Positions 9,030 through 19,100 of a stretch of 64,000 nt of DNA are shown here, one piece after another. The DNA comes from Flammeovirgaceae bacterium UBA7330 (lineage in GTDB: Bacteria > Bacteroidota > Bacteroidia > Cytophagales > Cyclobacteriaceae). Location: the NCBI GenBank assembly GCA_002471275.1, contig DKPQ01000009.1:62001-126000 (forward strand). The letters run 5' to 3'. A program made the translations under genes and the position numbers. Each line of letters opens with the position of its first letter. Position 1 is the stretch's first letter. The notes under the pieces were generated by a model. The model was not told where the DNA came from. It saw only the letters and a list, made by a program, of their open reading frames with translations, and did no database searches.

Positions 9030-9908
9030 ATGGCTATGAACAAATTTATTTTCATTTGGCTCTTTTGCCTTTTCGGTAAATTGCATGCACAGCAACCACC
9101 GGCAATTCCTATTACTTATAACAAGTTTGTATACCTCATTTTTCCTACTGAGGTCCAAAAGTTTGATCTGGGGATTGGTTCTGTTTTTGCAGAATTTGAA
9201 GGAAATATTCTCAAGCTGATTCCCAGGGCATCAAAAATCCCAGATGCAAGTCTTTTTGTGACCACTGAACAGGGGCATTATTATTTCATAGTCAAACTTG
9301 AAGAGAGTGGAGAATTGGAAAATTATACTCATCAGGTAAAAGGGGAATGGATGGCTGCCCCATTAATTACATCAGAAGAAGTAGAAGGTGCTGTAGAGGA
9401 ACCTATTGAAGGTGACTCCCGCGAAGAAATAATCATTAAGTCTGAAATATTCAATTTAAGTGAAGAGAAGCAAAATGAGCTCTCCAATAATCTGGAGAAG
9501 GTATATGAAATGGATGTTTCAAGGATAGAAATTGGAAAGATTGATCCAACCATAGGTTGCTACATTGGGACGATTGCATATGATAAATCCTTTATCTACC
9601 TCACTGTGATTGTTGAAAATGACGCTACCATAGATTATAATCTGGATTTCATCAAGTTTTTTATTGAAAGTAAAACTGGAGCAAAGAAGAAAACCGATTA
9701 TGAGGAAGAGTTAGTGCCCGTTGGAGAATTGATAAAAGAAACAACCGTATCTAAAGATGAGGTTCAGAAGTATGTTTTTGCGTTTGAAAAATTCACGATC
9801 ACCAAGGAAAAGGAATTACGAGTTGAAATATGGGAGTCAGAAGGTGATCGGAATTCCATATTGAATGTAAAAAGCAAGTATATCCTGAATGCCAGATTGA
9901 TTGACTAG
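9030..9908 (+). CDS. traN: TraN (DUF4138, VirB9-like) outer-membrane channel protein
   Basis: 292 residues with a signal peptide (ending KLHAQ) and two beta-rich halves joined by an acidic linker (about 110-135), matching the DUF4138/TraN family in the VirB9 position. The first half carries the family's LIFPTEVQKFDLG strand and the second ends with a KEKELRVEIWESEG strand. It is the last gene of the co-directional tra operon; it ends four bases inside the convergent gene at 9905-10135. TraN probably forms the outer-membrane core complex with TraM and TraO. Confidence 0.88.
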   Translation: MAMNKFIFIWLFCLFGKLHAQQPPAIPITYNKFVYLIFPTEVQKFDLGIGSVFAEFEGNILKLIPRASKIPDASLFVTTEQGHYYFIVKLEESGELENYTHQVKGEWMAAPLITSEEVEGAVEEPIEGDSREEIIIKSEIFNLSEEKQNELSNNLEKVYEMDVSRIEIGKIDPTIGCYIGTIAYDKSFIYLTVIVENDATIDYNLDFIKFFIESKTGAKKKTDYEEELVPVGELIKETTVSKDEVQKYVFAFEKFTITKEKELRVEIWESEGDRNSILNVKSKYILNARLID

Positions 9909-10135
9909 CAGTTTAGCGGACGTTTGGGAATTATGTCATCTCTGTAATACCGAACGATAAAGTCCCCGGATCTTCTGGCATATACATTGATAACGCTCCA
10001 TTCCTTTTTCTCCTTTTCCATCCAGGAGACGAAGTCTGTGAGCTTATTTACATACTTCATATAAGCAGTCTTCCTACTCCCCTGGTAGGCTACACAGGTA
10101 AAATCATTTCGGTTTTTATAGATGGTTTCTGACAA
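9905..10135 (-). CDS. Small conserved-looking protein of unknown function
   Basis: 76 residues read from a TTG at 10135; a later ATG (residue 26) is the alternative start. It is Tyr/Arg/Lys-rich with an alternating helix-strand pattern (KYVNKLTDFVSWMEKEKKEW, then SGDFIVRYYRDD), so probably a small alpha/beta domain. It converges on traN and overlaps it by four bases. No family is recognised. The regular amino-acid composition makes it a plausible gene. Confidence 0.5.
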   Translation of the reverse strand: MSETIYKNRNDFTCVAYQGSRKTAYMKYVNKLTDFVSWMEKEKKEWSVINVYARRSGDFIVRYYRDDIIPKRPLNC

Positions 10136-10196
10136 CGTGTGGTGAGTTCGAAATCTTTAACTAAATTAGTAAAAAAGTAATGTATAAAACATTGCG

Positions 10197-10231
10197 GGGG
10201 TTATGAACCGAAAGAGGAGTAACCCCTTTTT
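10197..10231 (+). terminator. Possible rho-independent terminator after the tra operon
   Basis: GGGGTTA at 10197-10203 pairs with TAACCCC at 10220-10226, followed directly by TTTTTATTT. The stem is only 7 bp with a 16-base loop, so it is a modest terminator. It could stop tra transcripts before they enter the iteron region. Confidence 0.45.
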
Positions 10232-10642
10232 ATTTCCCCGTCTTCAATCCCGCCTACATATTACTATTCTAAGAATATTACAATTGCTAAATTGGTCTTG
10301 AAAAATTTTCCGGGCAAACTTCAATTATGAATAAATTTTGACCTTTGGAAAAATCGAAAATTTTACTAAAATATTTAGTATTAATGCTTATAACGGTTCC
10401 ATGCTGATGTATTTTTCTGCCATTCAATAAAACTGACATTATGGCATCGCTTCCAAATTATATTTGGTCTGCATTACTTTTTATTTATTGTTTAAAAGGG
10501 AATGTGAAATGGAATTTTAAAACATCAAAAATCGCTTAGGGAAAAGATTTTTGACCTTATATCAATGATGATAGATCATTTATATATTTAATAAGGGTTG
10601 ATAGGTTTATAAATGATTGTATATCAGTTAGTTAGATCACCT
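10232..10642. other. A+T-rich non-coding stretch before the iterons
   Basis: About 400 bases without a credible ORF. The segment is strongly A+T-rich, especially 10260-10400 and 10540-10640, and directly abuts the first iteron, which suits a DNA-unwinding element of an iteron origin. I found no perfect DnaA box (TTATNCACA) by eye on either strand. Confidence 0.45.
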
Positions 10643-11368
10643 TTATACGACTTATTACCCGCCTATTACGATATAATACCCTTCCATTACGACGAATAAC
10701 CCTGGTAATTACGACATATTACCCCAGAATCGAAATTTTGATTACGACATATCACCCTGCACATACAACAGATTACCCTTCTATTGCGACAAATTACCCT
10801 TTAAGGGCAATAAATGGCCTATCGAGCCTAAAAACCAAGATTTTTACCCATATGAGGAGTGCACTACAGCCTTACTACGACAGATTACCCTTGGAAAATG
10901 GCTTATAGAGGCATTTAAAGCCTTGGTTCAAGGGTAAAGCCTCTTATTACGACTGATTACCCTGGATTATTGAGTGATAGGTATCAATTCAGTATTAACT
11001 ACGACAGGATACCCTTCTGAGAAATGGTCGTCAATTTCAACATAAAAAGGGCTTATACTGACTAATAAGGCGGTTTTTTAATTACAACAATCATGGCTAT
11101 ATACGACAAATTACCCCATGATATTAAAGCAATACTTTAATTACGACAAACTACCCTTTATGACATGTTAGGATCTCGATATATGGTTTATTACGACATA
11201 TTACCCTATGTGCAGTGATGCCTGGAAAAGAATGGCTTGACTTGTTTAATAGGATCATCGGGCATGTAAGGTATTACGACAAATTACCCTTGTGACCATT
11301 ACGGTCTGCTCATGGTGTTAGTATTTGAATTTCAAATTGGCTTACGCTCTTATTACGACATATTACCC
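10643..11368 (+). repeat. Iteron array of the replication origin (15 direct 18-bp repeats)
   Basis: Fifteen direct copies of an 18-mer close to TATTACGACAAATTACCC start at 10643, 10664, 10685, 10707, 10740, 10761, 10782, 10873, 10945, 10997, 11099, 11139, 11189, 11272 and 11351. The core is TACGAC plus three variable bases plus TTACCC. The first seven are spaced 21-22 bp apart (one step of 33), i.e. on one DNA face, next to A+T-rich DNA; the other eight are scattered at 40-102 bp. Iterons of this kind bind the Rep protein encoded immediately downstream. The phased block is probably the core origin and the scattered copies copy-number/incompatibility control. No ORF overlaps the array. Confidence 0.93.
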
Positions 11369-11498
11369 TTATTGAGAATGAATAGTCTTAAGCATTCTCT
11401 GGTTGCTCAACAAGAATGAATGAGGGTACTTTATTTATGCCGTTTCAGTTAGCAATCACCTAAGAAACAATTTTTTTTTGAGTGGGTTGTTTTTTGAT

Positions 11499-11534
11499 TT
11501 TATTACGACTAATTTCAAACCTTCTCGTAATAAA
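11499..11534. promoter_or_regulatory. Inverted half-iterons, probable Rep autorepression operator
   Basis: TTTATTACGA at 11499-11508 and its exact complement TCGTAATAAA at 11525-11534 form a 10-bp perfect inverted repeat with a 16-base spacer. Each arm is the 5' half of the iteron. The right arm ends one base before the rep ATG at 11536. In R6K, pSC101 and similar plasmids, Rep dimers bind such inverted half-iterons to repress rep; the same use here is inferred. Confidence 0.8.
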
Positions 11535-11535
11535 G

Positions 11536-12429
11536 ATGAGTGAGCAGTTAACGATACAAGGTACAGAATCAATAGAGATTTATCATCCTAATGTGATCCT
11601 CATTAGCAAGCAGGAACTAAGCTTGATTGAAAAAAGGATCTTCTTTCTAATTTATGAACAGCTCAAACCTTACCAGGGCCAGACGGATTTTGATAAAACC
11701 ATAGAGATTGAAATTCATAACGCCAGGACTAAGGTAGGTCAGATCAATTGGGGTGAATGGAAAAAGACTTTTTCCAATCTGACCAAGCGGAGTTACAATA
11801 TGATTGATGACAGGAACAAACACCTCGATGGTCTTCCGTTTTTTTCCAGGGTACAGTACGAAGGGAATACCGGTACCCTAAAGATCAAGCTCAATATTGA
11901 GATGAATAAAGCCTGGGTGAACCTTACAGAAGGGTACACCAAACAGATGCTCGATTTTTGTTTGAAATTGTCAAGCAGCCATGCAGTAAGTCTTTATAAT
12001 CTTGTTTGCAGGTATGATAAAGGGAAAATTGTTACTGTCGATTGGCTTAAAGAATTCCTGGATATAAAAGGCAAGTACCCCAACTGGTATGACTTTAAAT
12101 TGAAGGTCCTTGAAATAGCCAAGAAGGAAATCGACGAAAAGACAGATTATATCCTGATGTGGACCATTCAACAACGCAGGAAACGCAAAGTAGAAGCCAT
12201 TAAAATCTGGGGTGAGCCAAAGGTGGATCTGGATGACCCGGACATACAGGAAGCGATCACTAAAAAAATGGATGACTTTGAGATCTTTGAAAAAGGTCAT
12301 CGTACCTACATCCTGAATCATACTGATGAGTTTATGGAGGCTATGAAGAAGTGCCATGCCCAGGAAAAGAAACGAGAGATTAAAAACAAAGGTGCTTACC
12401 TTTTAAAAGTAATGGGATTGATTGAGTAA
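11536..12429 (+). CDS. Rep_3/RepB-family plasmid replication initiator
   Basis: 297 residues from the ATG at 11536. An in-frame GTG at 11482 would run through the operator palindrome, so the ATG is preferred. Two winged-helix-like halves are visible: residues about 20-130 (VILISKQELSLIEKRIFFLI opening, typical of Rep_3) and about 140-240 (SLYNLVCRY, then a helix-turn-helix and a WTIQQRRKRKVEAI strand). It should bind the iterons upstream and start theta replication. The basic C-terminus (KKREIKNKGAYLLKV) is also typical. Length and composition fit a functional initiator. Confidence 0.93.
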   Translation: MSEQLTIQGTESIEIYHPNVILISKQELSLIEKRIFFLIYEQLKPYQGQTDFDKTIEIEIHNARTKVGQINWGEWKKTFSNLTKRSYNMIDDRNKHLDGLPFFSRVQYEGNTGTLKIKLNIEMNKAWVNLTEGYTKQMLDFCLKLSSSHAVSLYNLVCRYDKGKIVTVDWLKEFLDIKGKYPNWYDFKLKVLEIAKKEIDEKTDYILMWTIQQRRKRKVEAIKIWGEPKVDLDDPDIQEAITKKMDDFEIFEKGHRTYILNHTDEFMEAMKKCHAQEKKREIKNKGAYLLKVMGLIE

Positions 12430-12536
12430 TCTCCCTTCAAAAAAGGCCCATTTTTCAATTCAATTCAGTTTTTTCATATAACTAAATCATATCACTGTAA
12501 TGATATTTTTTTATATGAACTATAATTTTTTAAATG

Positions 12537-12569
12537 TTGATGCTAAATAGCACTAATGAGTTATATTTG
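12537..12569 (+). promoter_or_regulatory. Bacteroidota-type promoter for the traO operon
   Basis: TATATTTG at 12562-12569 matches the TAnnTTTG -7 element of the Bacteroidota primary sigma factor, with TTG at 12537-12539 as a -33 element, 22 bases upstream. The next gene starts at 12607, leaving a leader of about 30 bases. The surrounding 170 bases between rep and traO are A+T-rich and otherwise empty. Confidence 0.5.
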
Positions 12570-12606
12570 ATATAGTTAAGAACCGTTTTATTGAAATTAC
12601 CGCCTA

Positions 12607-13173
12607 ATGTGGAAATTCTTATACTATCTCATCCTCATTGGATTCCTGTCTTTTTTTACTCATTCTGCAAATGCTCAGACCCGAAAAAGAGGTAATCTTT
12701 TCAAATCGGGAGTTCAAAGAACACGACACCTCCAGGGATTAAAAGGTGTAGATCTCTCGTATGGGTTGAGTGAACATGGTAGGCTTTATAGCCTGGGGGG
12801 TATGTTCTACATGTTGGACAATAATTCGGTTCGGGTAAAGGGTTATTATGAAGATGCCCGAGTATTTGGGGATAGATTAGTAAGATATACAGCAGACTTT
12901 AATTACGCATATTCACCGGTTGATTTATCGGGATTCGTGTTTGTTAACCTGATAGGAGGGGTCACGGTGAATTACACTTCCGGGGATTTAACGGAAAATA
13001 TCAGCATAGATAATGGAATGAACTTTGGTGCTTTGGCTGGAATTGAGCTTGAAGCTTTTTTTGCCGGTATGGCAAGCTTTTTCATTCAGATAGATCAGAG
13101 AGTTCATCTTTATGCTAACTATGGACGGTGGAGAAATTACAGCACGCTGGGTTTTAGGATAAACTTTAAATGA
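12607..13173 (+). CDS. traO: TraO-like outer-membrane conjugation protein
   Basis: 188 residues with a signal peptide (ending SANAQ) and alternating beta strands ending in an aromatic-rich C-terminal strand (STLGFRINFK), the pattern of a small outer-membrane beta-barrel. The RHLQGLKGVDLSYGL start of the mature part and the overall size resemble TraO of Bacteroidota transfer operons. It is separated from traN by the replication region, so the tra operon has been split. Four bases after its stop begins the giant adhesin gene, followed by a TraQ-like gene. Confidence 0.75.
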   Translation: MWKFLYYLILIGFLSFFTHSANAQTRKRGNLFKSGVQRTRHLQGLKGVDLSYGLSEHGRLYSLGGMFYMLDNNSVRVKGYYEDARVFGDRLVRYTADFNYAYSPVDLSGFVFVNLIGGVTVNYTSGDLTENISIDNGMNFGALAGIELEAFFAGMASFFIQIDQRVHLYANYGRWRNYSTLGFRINFK

Positions 13174-13177
13174 GCAG

Positions 13178-16100
13178 ATGATGAAAAAGTTCCTACTTCT
13201 ATTCATTCTCTGTGGTTCGCTGTTTCATGATTCTTTAGCCCAGATTCAAGCATCGAAGAATGTTTATTTTATCAATAATCCGGACGTGTTTGAGTATAAC
13301 TGGTACTTACACTTTGAAACAAACGCAACGATAGGGTATGACCGGGAACTAATTAAGGTTTTTGGATCATCCATTGAAACATTGAATGCTTATGTGGTTA
13401 ATGATGGATCGGAAAGGGAGATCGTCATTTACTGTACCTATGACGATTACGATGGTCCCTGGTTTTATGGAGGTGAAACATGGGACATTCTTTCGGGAAG
13501 ATGGGCAATACGTCCGATTGAATTTGGTGAATCGAGCAAATGCTCTGACTTCGGTATAGTCTGCGATTATGGTGTGACGATCTCAACTGGAAGCAGTAAC
13601 CGGCTCGGAGCACGGATTGATATAGACCAACTTGATAAGATCGGATTAGGAGGCAATACGCCGATTTACACAAAAACGCTGATCAGGTATGAAGGGGTAG
13701 AGTGTTCGACAAACTGGAGTGTTGATGGAAGTGATAACATCAGTTGTAGTGGAACAGTCCGAACAAAAGAGCTACTTGTTCGATTGGTGGTGCTTAATCC
13801 CGAACATGACAGAAGTGAAATTGCGAGGTGCGAGGATGGAGATGATATGTATCTAATTCATCCGGATAATGCCTTTTTAGCTAGCAACTGGCCAGGGATA
13901 GGATTCGAAGATAAATACCTGGACTTCATAGCAGATATAACAACGGATAATGGCAATCATGATTATGTGAGTGGTGAAGATGTGCTGATTGATGTTTCTG
14001 AACATGGTCCGGGAATAGTCGACATGAATATTGACTGGATTGCGCCTGCACAGTATTACCTGAACCGGAATACGGACTTTGAATTTACACAAGAGTTCCC
14101 CCTTGGTGAAGTATATGAGGTGCCCACAGTGTCCGTTCAATCTTCGGATCATTATTGCAACAATACAGGTTTGATTGATCTTCCTGATGGCACACCCGAG
14201 GATGGAGTGTGGTCAGGAACCCATGTATCTGCGAATCAGTTTGACACAGATGCAGCAAGTCCGGGTGAATATATACTGACCTATACCTATACAACTGCAG
14301 ATGGGTGTAGCGCTTCAGATAATATGACAGTGACCCTTGAACAAGTCAATGTCTCCACATTAGATGATGTAACCATATGTAGTGGTGACAATTTTATCAT
14401 TGAAGCGTTTGGTGCGTCTTCGTATACCTGGTCACCTGGAACGGGGTTATCCTCAACAGTAGGGAGTAGTGTTATAGCCTCACCTACAACCACCACAACC
14501 TATACAGTTACCGGTACCAGCGAGGATGGGTGCACAGATACGGATGAAATTGTGATCAACGTAAACCCCCTTCCTGATGCTACGGTAACCTCGAATGTAA
14601 CAGATGATATCATCTGTAAGAATGAACCGGTAGTATTATCTGCCCCGGATGCAGGTGCAGGAGCTACTTATAGCTGGACGCCTTCTTCGAAACTGGATAA
14701 TCCTAATTTGAGAGAACCAACGGCGGTGATTAGCTCTTCCACTGAATTTAGAGTTCGTATCACCGATGGAAATGGCTGTGAGAATGATGGGACTTTGTAT
14801 GTAACTGTTAACGATCTGCCAGTCGCCAATGCAGGAGATAATTTAATCGCCTGTTTTGGGACGGACCAACAACTGGACGGGACTGAAAGTTCGGGGGAAG
14901 AACCTCTCCAGTATTCCTGGAGTGGGATCGGAATCGTGAGTGGTGGGTCTACGGCGACACCTACCATCAATATTACTTCCGACCAGGTCTATGTATTGAC
15001 CGTTACTGATAATAATGGGTGTTCTTCTTCGGATCAGGTGGTGGCAACTGCTAATGCGGCCAATGCCAGTGCCGGACTTGATAAAACCATTTGCGAAGGT
15101 TCTTCGACTCAGCTCTCTGCTTCAGGGGGTATTTCCTATTTGTGGTCACCGTCTACCGGGTTGAACGATAATACGGTGAGCTCTCCGGTCGCTTCACCAA
15201 CTACTACTACTGATTATACGGTCACAGTAACAGATGGTAATGGGTGCGTGGATACGGATGTAGTTCGAGTTAATGTAGTTGCCCAGCCAACTCTGAATGT
15301 TCCATCGGATCAAACAATATGTCAGGGAGAATCTGTGACAATCACCGTATCCGGAAATTCAAGCTCCTATGAGTGGAGTGGACAAGGATTGAATGTTCTG
15401 TTTGGATCTAGCGTGGAAGCCTCGCCTTCTTCAACGACAATCTATCAGGTAACCGGTTCTCTAAATGGATGCGAGACACCAGAAGAAATCACCGTTTATG
15501 TGAACTCACTTCCTTCAGTGAATGCGGGTCTTGATGATGAGGTTTGTTCCGGCGAAAGTATTGAGTTGCAGGGAACACAGAATGCGAACTATACCTATAG
15601 CTGGTCAGGTCCGAATATCATCTCCGGAGCGGATACCTTTAACCCCATTGTCTCCCCTGCAGTTAGTTCCAATTATACGTTGACAGTTACAGACCTTAAT
15701 GGTTGTTCAAATTCGGATGTGGTGCGGATCACTGTTAATTCCGTTTCTCCTAATGCCGGGACCGATAAAACTATCTGTTTGGGGGAAACCGTACAGCTTT
15801 CAGGAAGTGGTGGTGTGACCTATTTCTGGGAAGGGGATGAGTTAAACGACCCGAACATTTCATCACCGACCGCAACCCCATTAAGTGCAGGGAATCATGT
15901 TTATACAGTTACTGTGACGAGTGCAGATGGATGCACGGATACTGATCAAGTCAATGTAAATGTACTTGGTTTACCAACGTTGGTATTGCCAGCAGACCAA
16001 ACCATTTGTAAGGGAGAATCCGTCATTTTGAGCGCAAGTGGTGCTCAAAGCTATGATTGGAGTCCATCAACGGGACTTAATGTCGATAACCTGGCCAGTG

Positions 16101-19100
16101 TGACTGCTTCTCCTTCTTCCACTGTGGTCTATACGGTAGAAGGAACCGGATCTAATGGTTGTACGGTGGAAGAACAGATTGTAGTGTATGTTAATGATCC
16201 TCCGGATGCAGATGCAGGATCAAATAAAGAAACGTGTATTGGTGAGGTCCTGGTGCTGAATGGAAGCGCTACCCTAGGTGTTGGGCCTTATTCGTACTCA
16301 TGGTCAGGGGCTGGAATTGTTAGTGGTGAGAACACTTCCTCACCAACAATTAATATATCATCTGATCAGACGTATACGCTAACAGTTACTGATGCGAACG
16401 GATGTACGGATATCGACCAGGTAGATGTCGATGTTAATTCACTGCCAAATGCCCTGATCTCCGTTAATGATTTTGTCACGACCTCTGCGGATATCTGTCG
16501 AGATGAGACCGTACAGTTAGAAGCATTCGGTGGAAGTGATTATTTATGGTCTGGTGATCCTGGATTATCCAATCCCAATATCCAGAATCCGGTCATCACT
16601 GTTGATGATACCAAGGTATTGTCAGTTCTAGTGACAAATAGCAATGGGTGTCAAAATCAGACAACGATCACATTGAATGCGGTAGATAACCCTGTTGTGG
16701 ATGCTGGGGAAACCCTGGAAATCTGTATTGATGATGTGCCTTATGACTTGCGCCAAGATGTAAATATCCAAGGGGGGACTTTTACAGGGCCGGGGATTAC
16801 GAATGATTTTCTTTTTGATCCATCCGATGCCGGGATAGGGATACATATTGTTACTTATGATGTTACCGTAGGAACGTGTTCCGGAAGTGTTACGAAAGAG
16901 ATCCGTGTAAAGGAAAAACCCGTGATCTCCACCATCATAGATCAGGAGATTTGCCCGGGCGATTCACTTCAATTAAATGCCTTTGGGGGAACAACATATT
17001 CATGGTTTCCAGAGACAGGAATGAACAATCCGAATATTGCAAATCCAAAGGTTGCTCCTCTGGTAACAACCAGCTACACGGTTACCGGAATGGATATTTA
17101 CGGATGCGAAAATACAGCTACAATGACAGTTAGCGTGAATGATCTATCGGTAAACGCTGGTGTTAATCAGGTGATATGTGAAGGCGAAAGTGTTGAGCTT
17201 GACGGAAGTACCTCCAAATCCAAAGTCATCTATGAATGGCTTCCGGATATAGGATTGAATGACAATTCCATTGCTAGTCCGGTAGCAAGTCCGGAGACAA
17301 CAACAACATATACTCTATCTGTTACGGATGTTCTGGGGTGTACGGTATCTGACCAGGTTAAAGTGACTGTAGAAGAACAACCTGATTTGGTGGTAGGTCC
17401 TAAATTGTTTGTTTGTAATAGTGATAATACTCCCATTGACCTCAGGGATGATGTCAATATACCCGGTGGATCTTTCAGCTCCGCTTCTTCAGGACTTGAA
17501 GGTGTTTTGTTCTACGGGAACCGGGAAGATCCGGGTATCTATTTTATATCCTATGATGTAGTAGTGGGTAATTGTGAACTAAGTGCCTCGCGAGAAGTGG
17601 AAGTCCTACCTGACCCGGTAACCTCAGTGAATGGTTCGGAATTTACAATTTGTAATGGTGAGAGCATTCAGTTAAGTGCCTCTGGAGGATCTGCTTACTC
17701 CTGGTTCCCAACAGAAGGGCTATCAAGTTCTACCATTGCGAATCCTGTGGCTACACCATTGTCCAGTACCGTTTATTCGGTAGAAATTACGGATTCGGAG
17801 AACTGCTCAGTAACCCGGACCATCGAAGTGAATGTTCAAAATGTAAGTCCTCTTTCTGGAAATGATGTAAGTATTTGTGAGGGAGAATCCATTCAATTGT
17901 CAGCTTCAGGAGGAAGTTTCTATTCTTGGTCTCATGGCGCCTCTTTGAATGACGCCAATGTATCCAACCCTATTGCAAGTCCTCATGTGACCACCACTTA
18001 TGTGGTTACCGTGACCGACAATGATGGGTGCACTGGGACTGATGAAGTCAAAGTAGTGGTGGAACCGGCACCAATACTTGATTTAGGAGGTGATATTTCA
18101 CTTTGTCAGGATGCCTCGGAATCTGTGGATGTTAGAACCTTTGCAAATATTAGTGGGGGGACATGGACCTCCGACAGTCCTGCACTGGATGGGGTAATTT
18201 TTAATCCGGCTGAGGAAGCCCCTGGAATCGTATTTCTGAATTATTCGGTTACCAATGATGGATGTACGGTTCAAGGCACGAAGGAAATAAGGATTCTCTC
18301 AAAGCCTGAAGTAAGTGTGATCGAGGACCAGGAGATCTGTAAGGGGAAATCCGTACAGTTGAGTGCTTCGGGAGGGGTTAGTTATGAATGGAGCCCTAAG
18401 ACCAATATGGATAATGCGATTGTTTTTAACCCTGTGGTTACGCCATTGTCCACCACTGTTTACGCTGTTACGATTACCGATCTTAACGGCTGCAGGAATA
18501 CAGCCTCTGTTGAGGTAGTTGTTGATACCCCTGAGACGACTGTCACACCGGATGTCACCATTTGCCAGGGAGAAAGTGTAGAGTTGGTTGCATCAGGTGG
18601 AAATTCTTATCTGTGGAACAACGCAGGGAGTCTTAGCGACCCGAATGACAACAATCCGGTTGCATCTCCATTATCTACCACGCTTTACACAGTCCAAATT
18701 ACGAATAGAAACGGATGCACTGCTTATGAAGAAGTCCTGGTCACCGTTACGCCGGCTCCGGATCTTGAAATAGGGGATATTCTTACTCTGTGCCATAATG
18801 GGGATGAACCATACGATCTACGTCAGGATGTTTCTGTTTCAGGAGGGGTGTTTTCTTCCACCTCTAATGGTCTGGTAGGGGTTGAGTTCATTCCTTCTCA
18901 GGTTTCAAATCCGGGAATTTATTTCGTTGATTATACCGTAACTATTGAAAACTGTACGGTAACGAAAACAAGAGAGATCAGGGTAAAAGGAGATCCGGTC
19001 ATCAATACCAACTTTGATAGCTATGATATTTGTGCCGGTGAGAGCGTCCAGCTTAATGTCTCAGGAGGAGAAACTTACGAATGGTTTCCGAACGTTGCGA

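Noticed and set aside
11482..11535. GTG start extending the rep gene by 18 codons
   Set aside because: The extension runs through the inverted half-iteron operator and a T-rich leader, while the ATG at 11536 begins the normal Rep_3 N-terminus.
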